Origin: Bordetella parapertussis
Lineage (GTDB): Bacteria > Pseudomonadota > Gammaproteobacteria > Burkholderiales > Burkholderiaceae_A
DNA: 64,000 nucleotides
Direction of reading: 5' to 3'
Assembly: GCA_945862305.1 (NCBI GenBank)
Contig: CAMAXF010000003.1
Location: 62,001-126,000 of the forward strand
The position numbers were made by a program, and so were the translations under genes. Shown one piece after another: positions 48,204 through 57,961 of this stretch. The notes beneath the pieces are model-generated. The model worked only from the letters and a program-made list of their open reading frames with translations. It searched no databases and had not been told where the DNA came from. Each line of letters opens with the position of its first letter. The first letter of the stretch is position 1.

Positions 48204-49050
48204 ATCGCCACGTCCGACCGGGCCCCTGGGCCTGGCGGGCGAGCAACTGCAGCTGCCCCAGTTCGGCAGCCCACCCACACTTCACGATCTTCACGGCCGC
48301 TTTCACCCCTGGTGGCTCATGGACCCAGAGGGCCAGCGCCATTGGATGGGCTGGGCAAGCCCATTGGTGTCGTCATGTCTGCCGGCATCAGCCACGGTGG
48401 CCTGGTCGGCATTGGCGTCATGGTCGCTCGAGTTGCGTGATGTCTTGCGTGACCAGTCAGACTTTGCCTGGCGAGGCGAGGACCATCGCATGGTGGGGGG
48501 CGACGGTCAGATCATCTGGGGCTCCGATGGCCAGCCACTGGGGCTCGAGCGAAGTCTTTTTCGGCCGCTCGGCCTGCTGGCGCAGTCGGTTCAATTGAAT
48601 GTGCAGGATGCCGACGGAACCCTCTGGGTGGCCCGTCGAAGCCTCTCCAAGGCCATCGACCCAGGCTGCTGGGATGCGGCGGTGGCCGGTGGCCTTCCCC
48701 GAGGGGAGTCCCCACGCGAGGCCATGGTGCGCGAGGCCTGGGAGGAGGCTGGTTTATCGCCCGCCTTGGCGGAGCAGGCGCACTTTTGTGGGCTGGTTCG
48801 GGCCGTTCGGCTGCTTCCGACGCAGGTCCACCTGGAGCGGGTCTGGACCTTCTCGCTCACGGTGCCCGATGGCTGGGTGCCAGCGCCTCAGGACAGAGAG
48901 GTCATGGCCGTCGATCGATGGTCGATGGCATTGGTCTGGCAGGCCTGGCAGGAGGGCCGCTTCAATCACGAGGCGGCGGTGGCCACCGCCACATCTCAAG
49001 CACCCTTGGTGCTGAGTGCCTCAGAAAGTGCCAAGACCGAGACCGCGTAA
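48181..49050 (+). CDS. Nudix hydrolase with N-terminal DUF4743-like domain
   Basis: A 289-aa protein with an N-terminal domain of the kind found before the Nudix fold in thiamine-pyrophosphokinase-related hydrolases, and a perfect Nudix box (GGLPRGESPREAMVREAWEE-AGL). Substrate is unknown; related enzymes clear damaged thiamine diphosphates. The ATG at 48181 lies inside the rlmB end. The last 55 bases overlap mltB on the opposite strand. Confidence 0.82.
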   Translation: MGLQSSAESPRPTGPLGLAGEQLQLPQFGSPPTLHDLHGRFHPWWLMDPEGQRHWMGWASPLVSSCLPASATVAWSALASWSLELRDVLRDQSDFAWRGEDHRMVGGDGQIIWGSDGQPLGLERSLFRPLGLLAQSVQLNVQDADGTLWVARRSLSKAIDPGCWDAAVAGGLPRGESPREAMVREAWEEAGLSPALAEQAHFCGLVRAVRLLPTQVHLERVWTFSLTVPDGWVPAPQDREVMAVDRWSMALVWQAWQEGRFNHEAAVATATSQAPLVLSASESAKTETA

Positions 49051-50090
49051 AAGTAGCTTCGGTTGTAGTGCGTGATGGCGAAGAAGTTGGGTGTAGCCAT
49101 CCAGTAGAGCTGGCCCAGGTCGGGCTCGGGCAGTGCAATCACGCTCGCCGGGGTGTCTGGCGGCAGGCTTGGGGTGTCGTCGATTGCGCCGGCCGCGATG
49201 ATGTCCCGAACCGTGTGCTCTGCGGTGAGGCCGCTGACGGAAATGCGCCCGATGTCCTCTGGGCGGTCTTGGAGGTCCGACAGGGTTCCCAGGCCCACGT
49301 GCGTCTTGAGGCCTGGCACCCAGCCATGCTCGCGCAGGAAGTTCGCCACGGAGCCAATGGCGTCGGCCGGGCTTTGAAGGAGTTGCACCCGTCCATCACC
49401 ATCGAAGTCGATGGCGTATCGACGCCAACTGCTGGGCATGAACTGCGGGATGCCCAGGGCACCGGCAAAGGAGCCCTTGAGCTGTGAGAGGTTGAGCCCT
49501 TGCTCGTGCGAGAGCAGCAGCAGTGCACTGACCTCATCCCGAAAAAAACTCGAACGACGCTCGTTGAGAAAGCCGAGGGTGGCCAGGGTGTCGAGGGTGG
49601 GGAAGCTGCCCATGATGCGGCCGTAACGGGTCTCGATGCCGATGATGCCGGCAATCACTCGAGGTGGTACGCCGAACTGGTCGAATGCGCGCTTGAAGGC
49701 CGGCGCATGGAGCCGAAGGAACCGGTTTCCATCTTGAACGAGCTTGGGGTTGAGGCTTCGCTGAATGACTCGGTAGACCGACCGGGCTGGAGCGGGCCCG
49801 TCCGAGGGCGGCGGATTGATGAGCCGCAGGGCAGCGTCTTGGGGCTTGGTGTGTTGGAATTGTCGAATGAGCCAGCCCATTTGAATGCCGTGGGCCCGAT
49901 GGACCTGCTCGAGCTGCGCCATCACGGCGGCCCGGGGAAGCCATTCAGGAAGGTGCAGGCGGGGACGGGCGGTCTTGGGCTTGGCCGGTGTGCTGGCCTT
50001 GGCACCAGATGCATCCTGCCCCTTGGCCTGAAGGCCAAGGCCCATGAGCATCAGGCCGGTGAGCCCTTGCAGCAGGTGTCTGCGGCTAAT
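48996..50090 (-). CDS. mltB: lytic murein transglycosylase B, probable ATT start
   Basis: A 364-aa peptidoglycan glycosidase with the catalytic Glu in IIGIETRYGRIMG and the family motif GSFAGALGIPQFMPSSW. The first ATG (50051) would cut the signal peptide short. An ATT at 50088-50090 gives a full signal sequence (SRRHLLQGLTGLMLMGLGLQ) and has AAGGAG (50098-50103) seven bases upstream. No ATG, GTG or TTG lies further up before the stop at 50142-50144. I therefore call the ATT. It cleaves the glycan strand with anhydro-muramic ends. Confidence 0.85.
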   Translation of the reverse strand: MSRRHLLQGLTGLMLMGLGLQAKGQDASGAKASTPAKPKTARPRLHLPEWLPRAAVMAQLEQVHRAHGIQMGWLIRQFQHTKPQDAALRLINPPPSDGPAPARSVYRVIQRSLNPKLVQDGNRFLRLHAPAFKRAFDQFGVPPRVIAGIIGIETRYGRIMGSFPTLDTLATLGFLNERRSSFFRDEVSALLLLSHEQGLNLSQLKGSFAGALGIPQFMPSSWRRYAIDFDGDGRVQLLQSPADAIGSVANFLREHGWVPGLKTHVGLGTLSDLQDRPEDIGRISVSGLTAEHTVRDIIAAGAIDDTPSLPPDTPASVIALPEPDLGQLYWMATPNFFAITHYNRSYFYAVSVLALSEALSTKGA

Positions 50091-50161
50091 GGCGGGGCTC
50101 CTTGTCTTTCGAGCGGTGAGGCTGATAAACTTGAGGGCTTTTCATGGCAATGCCGAGACAA

Positions 50162-50167
50162 TATAAA
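50162..50167 (+). promoter_or_regulatory. possible rpsP -10 box
   Basis: TATAAA at 50162-50167 in an AT-rich run 15 bases before the rpsP ATG. A well-spaced -35 is not evident, so this is only a candidate. Confidence 0.3.
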
Positions 50168-50181
50168 AGGGATTCAAGATC

Positions 50182-50442
50182 ATGGTCGTAATTCGCCTGG
50201 CCCGCGGTGGCTCCCACAAGCGCCCGTTCTATCACGTGGTGGCAACCGATTCGCGCAACCGCCGCGATGGTCGATTCATTGAGCGGCTTGGTTACTTTAA
50301 CCCGATTGCGCGCGGCAACGACGTTCGCCTGAATTTCGAAATTGCGCGCGTCGACCACTGGCGCAGCAACGGTGCGCAGGTGAGCCCCCGCGTGGCGCAA
50401 CTGCTTAAAGATTTTGCCGGCCAGGCCACCGCAAAGGCCTAA
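50182..50442 (+). CDS. rpsP: 30S ribosomal protein S16
   Basis: An 86-aa protein beginning [20 protein letters not shown], the S16 hallmark, with [14 protein letters not shown]. It is needed for 30S assembly. First gene of the rpsP-rimM-trmD-rplS operon. Confidence 0.98.
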   Translation: MVVIRLARGGSHKRPFYHVVATDSRNRRDGRFIERLGYFNPIARGNDVRLNFEIARVDHWRSNGAQVSPRVAQLLKDFAGQATAKA

Positions 50443-51085
50443 ATCCGCCAAAGGCACTGTCCAGGGCGCCTCGCCCGGCAGTGACCCGGGCGATTCCTTT
50501 CTTGCCCGGCGTGTTGCTCGCCTCGTGGAGGCGAGCCTTCAGGGGGCAGTCGCACCTGCCCCAGACCTCCCTCTGTGTGACCCCCCGCCCTCGTTCGTGG
50601 CCCTTGGCCTGTTGCTCGCGCCAATTGGCCTCAAGGGCGCCCTGCGGATGAAAGCGTTTCATGCGGGCGATCCGCGCACCTCGGCCTTGATGCACCTTGA
50701 AGAGGCCGTCCTTCGAATGCCCGATGGCAGCCATCGGCGGGCCACAGTGGACTCGGTCGAGCCCAATGGCAAAGACTTCCGAATTCAACTCCGCACAGTC
50801 GACACGCCCGAGATGGCCCAGCGCCATGTGCGGGCTGAGATTGGTGTGCCGAGGCAGGCCTTGCCCGAGGCGGCGCCCGATGAGACCTACTGGACAGACC
50901 TGCTGGGCTGCCGAGTCTTGAATCGCAGTGGCACGATACTGGGTGAGGTCGATCGCATGGACACCAACGGCGTCCACGATTGGCTGATCGTTGGCCGGCA
51001 TTGGATTCCCTTTGTCGAGGCCTATGTGGATGAGGTCGACCTTCCCAGTCGCACGGTGCGGGTGGATTGGCAGGCCGACTGGTGA
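50414..51085 (+). CDS. rimM: 16S rRNA processing protein RimM
   Basis: A protein of up to 223 aa whose core ([21 protein letters not shown] onwards) is the RimM N-domain, with the C-terminal PRC-barrel ([12 protein letters not shown] to [13 protein letters not shown]). RimM binds S19 and matures the 30S head. Burkholderiales RimM often has a long, variable N-terminal extension; here the longest frame starts at TTG 50414 inside rpsP, with GTG 50527 as a shorter option. Neither has a strong ribosome site. Confidence 0.9.
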   Translation: MPARPPQRPKSAKGTVQGASPGSDPGDSFLARRVARLVEASLQGAVAPAPDLPLCDPPPSFVALGLLLAPIGLKGALRMKAFHAGDPRTSALMHLEEAVLRMPDGSHRRATVDSVEPNGKDFRIQLRTVDTPEMAQRHVRAEIGVPRQALPEAAPDETYWTDLLGCRVLNRSGTILGEVDRMDTNGVHDWLIVGRHWIPFVEAYVDEVDLPSRTVRVDWQADW

Positions 51086-51873
51086 CGAACGCCATCGTTC
51101 GATTCGATGTGGTCACGCTCTTTCCTGAGTTCGTTCAGGCCTGGGCGTCCTCCGGTGTGTGTGGCCGGGCAGTCTCTCGGGGGCTTGTGGATGTCTCGCT
51201 CTGCAATCCCCGGCAGTTCACCTCCGACGTACACCAGACCGTGGACGACCGACCCTACGGGGGTGGCCCCGGCATGGTCATGATGGCCGAACCACTCCGG
51301 GACGCCGTGGTCGCCTGTCAGTCGGCAGCGCTCGCCGCAGGTTGGGCAGTCGGCCCCATTGTCTTGTTCTCCCCGGTGGGGCGTCCATTGCGCCAGGATT
51401 GGGTCGAGGCTGCACTGGGGCCTGTTCGAGACGGCCATGCGCGACGCCAGTGGACCTTGGTCTGTGGCCGCTACGAGGGCATCGATCAGCGGTTCATCGA
51501 TCAGTTCGTCGATGAGGAGATCAGCCTGGGCGACTTCGTGCTCTCAGGGGGGGAAATTCCCGCCATGGCCCTCATGGATGCCCTGACCCGGCGCCTGCCG
51601 GGGGTGCTGGGCGATGACGCCTCCTCGGCCCAGGATTCCTTCATGGCCGGCCTGCTGGACCACCCCCATTACACCCGCCCAGAGACCTTTGAGGGCCAGT
51701 CGGTGCCCGAGGTGCTTTTATCCGGACATCATGGCAAAATAGCGGATTGGCGTGCTGCGCAGGCCACCCGACTCACCCAATTGAAGCGGCCCGATTTACT
51801 GGCCGATGAAATGGAGAAGACGGGCGAGTCGATCACTTCACCGCGCGCAGCCCAGGAGAAAAGAACACCATGA
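51082..51873 (+). CDS. trmD: tRNA (guanine-37-N1)-methyltransferase
   Basis: A 263-aa SPOUT knot enzyme with [34 protein letters not shown] and [12 protein letters not shown]. It adds m1G37 to prevent frameshifting. The start is GTG 51082, overlapping the rimM stop (GTGA); TTG 51067 is less likely. rplS starts by ATGA overlap. Confidence 0.97.
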   Translation: MTNAIVRFDVVTLFPEFVQAWASSGVCGRAVSRGLVDVSLCNPRQFTSDVHQTVDDRPYGGGPGMVMMAEPLRDAVVACQSAALAAGWAVGPIVLFSPVGRPLRQDWVEAALGPVRDGHARRQWTLVCGRYEGIDQRFIDQFVDEEISLGDFVLSGGEIPAMALMDALTRRLPGVLGDDASSAQDSFMAGLLDHPHYTRPETFEGQSVPEVLLSGHHGKIADWRAAQATRLTQLKRPDLLADEMEKTGESITSPRAAQEKRTP

Positions 51874-52283
51874 ACATCATTGATCAAATCGAACAAGAAG
51901 AAATTGCACGTCTTGCGAAAGACATTCCTGCCTTTGCCCCTGGCGACACCGTGGTGGTGAGCGTGAGCGTGGTCGAGGGCACCCGCAAGCGTCTTCAGGC
52001 CTACGAAGGCGTGGTGATTGCCAAGCGCAACCGCGGCCTCAACTCCTCGTTTATCGTGCGCAAGATTTCGGCCGGCGAGGGCGTGGAGCGTACCTTCCAG
52101 CTCTACTCGCCGCTGATCGCGAAGATCGAGGTCAAGCGTCGCGGAGATGTTCGCCGGGCCAAGCTCTATTACCTGCGCAACCGGTCGGGCAAATCGGCCC
52201 GCATCCGCGAGAAACTCCCCGCACGTCGCTCACCGCGTGAGGTTGCAGAGGCGCAAGAGGCGTCCCAGGAGTCTCAGGCCTGA
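51870..52283 (+). CDS. rplS: 50S ribosomal protein L19
   Basis: A 137-aa protein with [27 protein letters not shown] and the [17 protein letters not shown] end, at the 30S-50S interface. Its stop codon region carries the ribosome site and CTG start of the next gene. Confidence 0.98.
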   Translation: MNIIDQIEQEEIARLAKDIPAFAPGDTVVVSVSVVEGTRKRLQAYEGVVIAKRNRGLNSSFIVRKISAGEGVERTFQLYSPLIAKIEVKRRGDVRRAKLYYLRNRSGKSARIREKLPARRSPREVAEAQEASQESQA

Positions 52284-53017
52284 CACCTCGGTTCGATCCC
52301 GAGGCCTCTGAGCCCCGGCCCTTCGAGCCGGGGCAACCCATCCCAGCATCTGAGCTCCGATCAGACAACATTGCCCGGTGGTGTCGGCTTGCAAAAGCCA
52401 ACGCTCCGGGCTTTCCCATTTGGCAGCCCGAGGTGCTCGCCGATCGGCGTGAGCCCCCTGACGGCGCCACCGAGTGGCGCGCTGCGGCCGTGCTCATGGG
52501 GCTTCGTGCCACGGTGGAGCCCGACACCGGCCTGCCGGGCTGCAGCCTGGTGCTCACGAGGCGTCTGCCCAGTCTGAAACACCACCCAGGACAGATCAGC
52601 CTTCCCGGGGGCGCCTGCGAGCCGAGCGATGGCTCGCCAGAAATGACGGCATGCCGAGAGGCCGAGGAAGAGATTGGCCTGCCCCGTGACCATATCGAGC
52701 CACTCTTTCAACTGCCTGTGTATCGCACCGTGACGGGTTTTGAGGTCACCCCCGTCATTGGCCTGTTGCCGCAGGCCTGCGTCTATCGCCCCGACCCCAG
52801 AGAGGTGGCCCAGGTCTTCGAGGTGCCGATGTCCTTTCTCATGAACCCGCGTCATCATCAGCGCCGGGGGCTCAGGATAGAATCAGGGCCTATCGAGTTC
52901 TTTGCCATGCCCTACGAGCAGCATTTCATCTGGGGCGCCACCGCAGCCATGCTTCGCAACCTGTATCACTTTTTTTATGCAACCTGGAACCAGTCTGATC
53001 ACTCGTCCATCCGCTGA
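52280..53017 (+). CDS. CoA pyrophosphatase-type Nudix hydrolase, probable CTG start
   Basis: The core has [15 protein letters not shown] and REAEEEIGL, the NUDIX box of CoA pyrophosphatases (NudL type), which split CoA to phosphopantetheine and ADP. GTG 52433 is the first common start, but conserved-looking sequence lies upstream in frame ([11 protein letters not shown] and [12 protein letters not shown], as in family N-termini). In that stretch there is no ATG, GTG or TTG. A CTG at 52280 overlaps the rplS stop (CTGA) and has AGGAG eight bases upstream. The product would be 245 aa. Confidence 0.82.
   Translation: MTPRFDPEASEPRPFEPGQPIPASELRSDNIARWCRLAKANAPGFPIWQPEVLADRREPPDGATEWRAAAVLMGLRATVEPDTGLPGCSLVLTRRLPSLKHHPGQISLPGGACEPSDGSPEMTACREAEEEIGLPRDHIEPLFQLPVYRTVTGFEVTPVIGLLPQACVYRPDPREVAQVFEVPMSFLMNPRHHQRRGLRIESGPIEFFAMPYEQHFIWGATAAMLRNLYHFFYATWNQSDHSSIR
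52286..52334 (+). promoter_or_regulatory. tandem hairpins at the rplS/Nudix junction
   Basis: CCTCGG/CCGAGG (52286-52291/52299-52304) is followed by GCCCCGGC/GCCGGGGC (52312-52319/52327-52334). No T-run follows. They begin just after the rplS stop, so they may slow or process the message rather than end it. Confidence 0.55.
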
Positions 53018-53029
53018 GGGCCTCTTGTC

Positions 53030-53998
53030 ATGACCTTGCTGAGCCTCCTGGTGGCCCTGCTTCTCGAGCAGGTGCGGCCCATTCGTCAGGCCAATTGGAT
53101 CCAGTCGTGGGTGGTCGGAAAACTCGAGGAAGTCCGTGGCCTCGTCGACCCCAACGGCCCGCGCTCCATCTGGGCGGCCTGGCTGCTGGTCGTTGCAGGC
53201 TCGGCCATCTTTGGCCTGGTGGTGGGCCGCGTCCTGGGCTTTGTGCACCCATTGCTCGAGTTGCTCTTTGCGGTGGGTGTCCTGTATCTCACCCTTGGCT
53301 TTCGGCAGTTTAGCCATCGATTCCACGACATTCAGGCGGCGTTGCGGGCCGACGACCTCCCCGAGGCCCGGCGTCTGTTGTCGCTCTGGACCATCGACAT
53401 GCATGCCGACCCGGTGGCCCGTGCGGCGGCAGAGTCTGGAGACGAGTCTGCCGTGGTGCGGGAGTCGATTCGGCTGGCCTTGGTCTCGGCCCAACGGCAT
53501 GTCTTCGGTCTCATTTTCTGGTTCGTCGTGCTGCCCGGCGTATCGGGAGCCCTGGCCTATTGGCTCACGGTGCAGATGCTGCGGGCCTGGGGTGAAGACA
53601 CCGCCGACCTGTTCGGCCAGACAGCCCGCGCAGCCTACCGATGGGTGGACTGGCTGCCTGTGCGGGTCACGGCCATGATCTTCGCCGTGGTGGGCAACTT
53701 TGAAGACTCCGTTGCCATGTGGCGTGCCCGCGCAGTGGGATCGCCGATGCTGTCCGACGACACCGATCGCGTACTCGTTGCCTCGGGTGCTGGGGCCATT
53801 GGTGTGCGGCTCACCATTCCAGATGCACCCACGGGCTCCGACGACTATGAGTCGTATGCCGACGGCGTGTCTACAGAACCAGAGCTTCGTGAGGCCAGCA
53901 TTTACAGCATGAACTCGGCGGTGGGCCTGGTCTGGCGAGCGGTGATCATCTGGTTCTTCCTGGTGCTGCTCTTCTACCTCGGCCGCTGGCTGAGTTAA
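53030..53998 (+). CDS. CobD/CbiB-like inner-membrane protein
   Basis: A 322-aa protein with four or five membrane helices (about residues 1-15, 48-90, 165-190, 210-225 and 300-318) and a CbiB-like middle (FGLIFWFVVLPGVSGALAYW). True CbiB adds aminopropanol to cobyric acid, but no cobalamin genes are near, and Burkholderiales carry this paralogue beside the CoA-pyrophosphatase gene. The function is therefore unknown; AmpE-like signalling has been proposed for relatives. It overlaps rsgA convergently by four bases. Confidence 0.75.
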   Translation: MTLLSLLVALLLEQVRPIRQANWIQSWVVGKLEEVRGLVDPNGPRSIWAAWLLVVAGSAIFGLVVGRVLGFVHPLLELLFAVGVLYLTLGFRQFSHRFHDIQAALRADDLPEARRLLSLWTIDMHADPVARAAAESGDESAVVRESIRLALVSAQRHVFGLIFWFVVLPGVSGALAYWLTVQMLRAWGEDTADLFGQTARAAYRWVDWLPVRVTAMIFAVVGNFEDSVAMWRARAVGSPMLSDDTDRVLVASGAGAIGVRLTIPDAPTGSDDYESYADGVSTEPELREASIYSMNSAVGLVWRAVIIWFFLVLLFYLGRWLS

Positions 53999-54924
53999 TG
54001 GGCCAGGCGCTCGCGCTCGAGCGCCGTCAGCAGGCCTTCCCATTGTTCTAATCTCGCGCCCAGGCCATGCGCCGAAGCGGCCTTGCGAATGGGGCAGCCG
54101 GGCTCATGGCGGTGGCTGCAGTTGGCGTAACGGCAGGCACCGTCCTGCGCCAGAATCGTCTGAAACTCGGGAAAGAGCCCCACGAGGTCGTCCTGCTCGA
54201 GGTGGCCGATCCCAAACTTTTGAAATCCTGGCGTATCGATGATGCGCCCGCCCGCCCACTGGTAAGCCTGGCTGCTGGTGGTGGTGTGGCGGCCGGTCTG
54301 CAGGGCCTCGGAAATGGCCTGGGTCTGGGCCTGGGCCGAGGGAACGAGCCGATTGAGCAGGCTGCTCTTGCCCATGCCGGACTGCCCCATGAGGGCCACC
54401 GAAAGCCGCTCCCCCGGGAATGCATTTGAGATCTTCGCCATCAGACCATCGAGCCCGCCCGCCTGAATGTGTGTCTCCACAACCGGCCAGGGGCAGTCCA
54501 TGCCCTGCGGCATGAGGGCCTGGAGCTGGGCCCTGGCCACAGCGGCCCCTTCGGCCTGGTCTGTCTTGTTGAGCAGCACCCAGGTTGGAATGCGCTGGCT
54601 CATGAGACTGGCCAACACGCGCAGCAGAATGTCCGGCGAAAAGATTGGGTGACCACTGACCACGACCCAGGCCAGGTCGATATTGGCCGCAAGGCGTTTG
54701 GCCTTGTCACCCTCTTGGCGCAGCAGGGTGTTGGTCCGAGGGCCGATCGACTCCACCGTGGGTGGACTGTGCGTGCGATTGAGCGCCACGAGATCGTTGG
54801 TCAGTGGCGTGAGGCCACGGCCGCGAAGGTGACAGAGGTGACGGGATCCGTCGTCTGTCTCGACCCAGGCCTGCCGGCCATGGCAGCTGATCACACGAGC
54901 AGTGTCAGGATGCGGTCCGCGCAC
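53995..54924 (-). CDS. rsgA: small ribosomal subunit biogenesis GTPase RsgA
   Basis: A 309-aa circularly permuted GTPase: an OB-fold N-terminal part, then G4 (LNKTD) before G1 ([12 protein letters not shown]) and G3 (DTPGF), and a C-terminal zinc motif ([14 protein letters not shown]). It checks late 30S maturation. It overlaps the pterin dehydratase gene by 34 bases on the same strand. Confidence 0.95.
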   Translation of the reverse strand: MRGPHPDTARVISCHGRQAWVETDDGSRHLCHLRGRGLTPLTNDLVALNRTHSPPTVESIGPRTNTLLRQEGDKAKRLAANIDLAWVVVSGHPIFSPDILLRVLASLMSQRIPTWVLLNKTDQAEGAAVARAQLQALMPQGMDCPWPVVETHIQAGGLDGLMAKISNAFPGERLSVALMGQSGMGKSSLLNRLVPSAQAQTQAISEALQTGRHTTTSSQAYQWAGGRIIDTPGFQKFGIGHLEQDDLVGLFPEFQTILAQDGACRYANCSHRHEPGCPIRKAASAHGLGARLEQWEGLLTALERERLAH

Positions 54925-55181
54925 TCGAAGTCTTTGGTGGTGATGCCCTGCTGGTCATGGCTTCGGAGCGACACACGCAGGCTGCTGTAGCCAAAGCAGA
55001 TGTCGGGATGATGGTCGAGTTCGATGGCCAATGCAGCAATGGACTGAACCCAGCCACAGATGACCTCATAGGCCACGGAATGCCGCTCAAGGACGAGGCT
55101 GCCATCCACATAGGCCCATTGGGGCCGTCGTTCAAGGGCCTCGAGAATCTCGTGGTCGCGAAGAGGGGTGCTGGCGTTCAC
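54891..55181 (-). CDS. phhB: 4a-hydroxytetrahydrobiopterin dehydratase
   Basis: A 96-aa pterin-4a-carbinolamine dehydratase with the catalytic ELDHHPD motif and a C-terminal [11 protein letters not shown] helix. It recycles the pterin cofactor of aromatic amino acid hydroxylases. It is divergent from orn and precedes rsgA. Confidence 0.93.
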   Translation of the reverse strand: MNASTPLRDHEILEALERRPQWAYVDGSLVLERHSVAYEVICGWVQSIAALAIELDHHPDICFGYSSLRVSLRSHDQQGITTKDFECADRILTLLV

Positions 55182-55217
55182 GGGAAGATCATGTCACAAC
55201 CGTGCGATCATCCGCGA

Positions 55218-55787
55218 ATGGCCCAAGTGCAAAATGAGAATCACCTGGTCTGGGTGGACATGGAGATGAGTGGGCTTGATCCACTCACCAATCGAATTCT
55301 GGAGGTGGCCGTGGTGGTCACGACATCCGATCTCTGCCTTGTGGCAGAGGCCCCGGTGCTTGTGATTCATCAGATCGATGCCCACCTCGATGCCATGGAT
55401 GACTGGAATAAGGGCACCCATGGTCGGTCGGGTCTGATCGACCGTGTGAAGGCCTCTGTCCTTACCGAGGAGGAGGCTGAAGTCCAGCTCCTGGCCTTCC
55501 TGGCTGAGCATGTGCCTGCGGGGAAGTCCCCTCTATGTGGCAACAGTGTCCACCAGGACCGTCGCTTCATGCATCGCTACATGCCAGCCTTTGAGGCCTT
55601 CTTTCACTATCGCAACCTGGATGTCAGCACGCTCAAGGAGCTCTGCCGTCGTTGGCGTCCGGAGGTCTACAAGGGCTTTGTGAAGAAGGGTGCCCACACG
55701 GCCTTGGCCGATGTGCTGGAGTCGATCGAGGAGTTGCGCTATTACCGAAGCAACTTCTTGGGCTTGTCGGTCAGCAGCAGCACATAG
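55218..55787 (+). CDS. orn: oligoribonuclease
   Basis: A 189-aa DEDDh exonuclease that degrades 2-5 nt RNAs, including pGpG from cyclic di-GMP. Acidic motifs are [22 protein letters not shown] and [14 protein letters not shown]. Start [12 protein letters not shown] (55218) fits family length; an ATG at 55191 would add nine residues. The 3' end overlaps the next minus-strand gene by 46 bases. Confidence 0.95.
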   Translation: MAQVQNENHLVWVDMEMSGLDPLTNRILEVAVVVTTSDLCLVAEAPVLVIHQIDAHLDAMDDWNKGTHGRSGLIDRVKASVLTEEEAEVQLLAFLAEHVPAGKSPLCGNSVHQDRRFMHRYMPAFEAFFHYRNLDVSTLKELCRRWRPEVYKGFVKKGAHTALADVLESIEELRYYRSNFLGLSVSSST

Positions 55788-57583
55788 CGTTCACGGCTGT
55801 CTCGGTCGGTGGCCCGACTGCCCGACCAGAGCACCGTGTCATCGGGTGCGGCCGGTGTGGTCCGGACGGTGAGCGGGCAGGCTGCCGAGGCTGTGCCGAT
55901 GCGAGACGACACGGTGGCCAGCACGAGCAGCCGAGCGGAGGTGTCGCCCTCGGGTACGGAGATGCAGGCCCTGGCATCCGATGCCTGGTAGCCCAGCCGG
56001 ACCCAGGCGGCAGAGACTGCCGCATTGAGTTCATCAGAGACGGGCCGATGGCCGCGATTGATTTCCAGGGCAGGCATCCAGAGGGTCATCATGAGAATCC
56101 AGGCCAGGCCAAGCCCGCCGGAGGTCAGGGCCACGGGCCGCCAGAGCTGCTGTCCGGTGCGACGAATGCGCCAGATCACGAGGCTCACCCAAAGGCCACT
56201 TACTGCTGTGCCAAAGAGCACCTCTGCGGCGCTGGGCTCTGCTCGGGCCAGGCCAGGGGCAAAGTAGTCCAGTCTGCTGGCCAGGTTCTCTGGGAACTGA
56301 AAGACCATGGCAGACCAGTAAAGCCAGATGAGCAGACCCAGGGCCGAAAAGACCACCACGGCAAACCAGTCGAGCAGGCTGGTCAGGCTGCGGGGGATGG
56401 AGAGCAGGCCGAAGGCAGCCAGGGCTGCCAGGCTGGCCACCGGCAGCAGGCGGCCAGGCTCGGACAAGCCCAGGCCAGTGACACCCACTGCGACCTGCAT
56501 CGCCAGCAGGATGAGCAATGTCTGAATGTGTGCGAGGGCGAGCAGTCCATGCCGCTTGGCCTGGATGATGAGGACCAATGCAATCGGCCAGAGCGGCCAC
56601 CAGGTCCAGGCCCAGGTGTTCATGGCGCGCCAGAGCGACTGTGTATTCGACCAGACCTGGGCATCCCACCAGAGGCTTGTTCGCTCCGCGCCATCGACTG
56701 CCAGCGCCGCCGCCGTCCAGGCCAGGAGCAAGGCCAGGAGCACCAGGCCCCCCGCCACCAGGAGATCGCGCCGAACCAGGCGGATGGGATGGACCAACCA
56801 GGCCAGCGCAAGAACGGCCAGGCCATGGGCCAGCGCCGTCTCCAGGCCGTCGGTGAGCAGGAGGGCTGCGAGCAGCAGTCCGATCAAACGGCCCGCATGG
56901 GTTGGACGCTCTGGGGCGATGGCAATCGCCCAGATGAGCGAGGCCTGCAGGAAGAAACTGAGGCTGGCCGGGCCGGCCTCATGCCAGCGGGTGGCTGTGC
57001 CCAGGCAGGCCAATGCCAGCAACACGGCGCAGTCGCCGAGCGTTCTGCCATAAGCGCTGGCATCTGGTCCAATGCCCAGGGGGTCGATGGGCCGTGCCTC
57101 TCGGCGAAGGGCCAGGCGCATGGTGCCGCGCCAGAGCGCGTAAAGGCCCAGGACCAGCCAGCCCGCCTGCACCAGCCGCACCAGATCGTCGAGCACGGTG
57201 GGTGACAAACCTCGGCCCAGCAGGGCCATTTGCAGGGCCTCGAAGGGGAGAATCAGAAGGGCTGCCAGCCATGCCGCCAGTGGGCCATGCCGAAGATGAA
57301 GGTCGCCCGCCAGGTCGGGCAACAGAGACAGCCCACCCGCGCCGGTCAGGCCATCGAGCACGCTTCTGGAGAGGGCCACCCCAAGGATGTCATCGCCGCG
57401 CCAGGGGCCATGGCCAAACAGCCCCGTGAGGGCATAGACGGTGATGAGACTGAGGAGGAGCCAGCCCCGGATGGGGCGTGCAGCACTGGCTGCGAGACCG
57501 GGGAGTGGCCTTGCCTCTCCCCAGCGCGCCAGCAAGTCGCGAAGCTTAAGCCTTGGGGCCGGAACTCGATCCGCCCGTGCCAC
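55742..57583 (-). CDS. large ArnT-like polytopic membrane protein
   Basis: A 613-aa protein with roughly twelve hydrophobic helices and a C-terminal soluble, Cys-containing periplasmic tail (about residues 510-613). The N-terminal [18 protein letters not shown] has an acidic loop after the first helix, as in GT-C glycosyltransferases (ArnT/PMT type), which move a sugar from a lipid carrier on the periplasmic side. The substrate cannot be told; no lipid A genes are near. It is downstream of rpmE2 on the same strand. Its own 3' end overlaps orn. Confidence 0.65.
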   Translation of the reverse strand: MARADRVPAPRLKLRDLLARWGEARPLPGLAASAARPIRGWLLLSLITVYALTGLFGHGPWRGDDILGVALSRSVLDGLTGAGGLSLLPDLAGDLHLRHGPLAAWLAALLILPFEALQMALLGRGLSPTVLDDLVRLVQAGWLVLGLYALWRGTMRLALRREARPIDPLGIGPDASAYGRTLGDCAVLLALACLGTATRWHEAGPASLSFFLQASLIWAIAIAPERPTHAGRLIGLLLAALLLTDGLETALAHGLAVLALAWLVHPIRLVRRDLLVAGGLVLLALLLAWTAAALAVDGAERTSLWWDAQVWSNTQSLWRAMNTWAWTWWPLWPIALVLIIQAKRHGLLALAHIQTLLILLAMQVAVGVTGLGLSEPGRLLPVASLAALAAFGLLSIPRSLTSLLDWFAVVVFSALGLLIWLYWSAMVFQFPENLASRLDYFAPGLARAEPSAAEVLFGTAVSGLWVSLVIWRIRRTGQQLWRPVALTSGGLGLAWILMMTLWMPALEINRGHRPVSDELNAAVSAAWVRLGYQASDARACISVPEGDTSARLLVLATVSSRIGTASAACPLTVRTTPAAPDDTVLWSGSRATDRDSRERYVLLLTDKPKKLLR

Positions 57584-57827
57584 GCTTGGAACCGAACTTC
57601 TGACGGAATTTCTCGACGCGGCCTGCCGTGTCCATCATCTTCTGGGTGCCGGTGTAGAAGGGGTGGGATTCCGAGCTGGTGTCGAGCTTGTAGAGCGGGT
57701 ACTCCTTGCCATCCTTCCACTTGATGGTCTCGCGGGTTTGGACCGTGGAGCGGGTGACAAAGCTGAAGTCGTTCGACATGTCGACAAACACGACTTCACG
57801 GTAGTTGGGGTGGATGCCCTCTTTCAT
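57546..57827 (-). CDS. rpmE2: 50S ribosomal protein L31 type B
   Basis: A 93-aa zinc-free L31 starting [18 protein letters not shown], with THE type B end ([20 protein letters not shown]) and no Cys. The type B form is usually made under zinc limitation. AGAGAAG precedes the ATG at 57827. It lies between rho and the membrane protein gene, whose start it overlaps by 38 bases. Confidence 0.95.
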   Translation of the reverse strand: MKEGIHPNYREVVFVDMSNDFSFVTRSTVQTRETIKWKDGKEYPLYKLDTSSESHPFYTGTQKMMDTAGRVEKFRQKFGSKRGTGGSSSGPKA

Positions 57828-57857
57828 GGTCTTCTCTTTTTCTAAGTTGCAGCCGAT

Positions 57858-57905
57858 ATCGGGTGAGGCCCGATCCCGATCCCGACCCGTATCGCGGTCC
57901 GTATC
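57858..57905 (-). promoter_or_regulatory. hairpin and short repeats in the rpmE2 leader
   Basis: Between rho and rpmE2, ATCGGG/CCCGAT (57858-57863/57869-57874) forms a 6-bp stem, next to repeated GATCCC/GTATCGCGGTCCGTATC-like units up to 57905. Structured leaders often control ribosomal protein genes by feedback; this one matches no motif I can name. Confidence 0.4.
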
Positions 57906-57961
57906 AGTCAGGCCATTCACACGACCGTTCTGCCGGTGGATGAATAACCAGAAATTCTACC

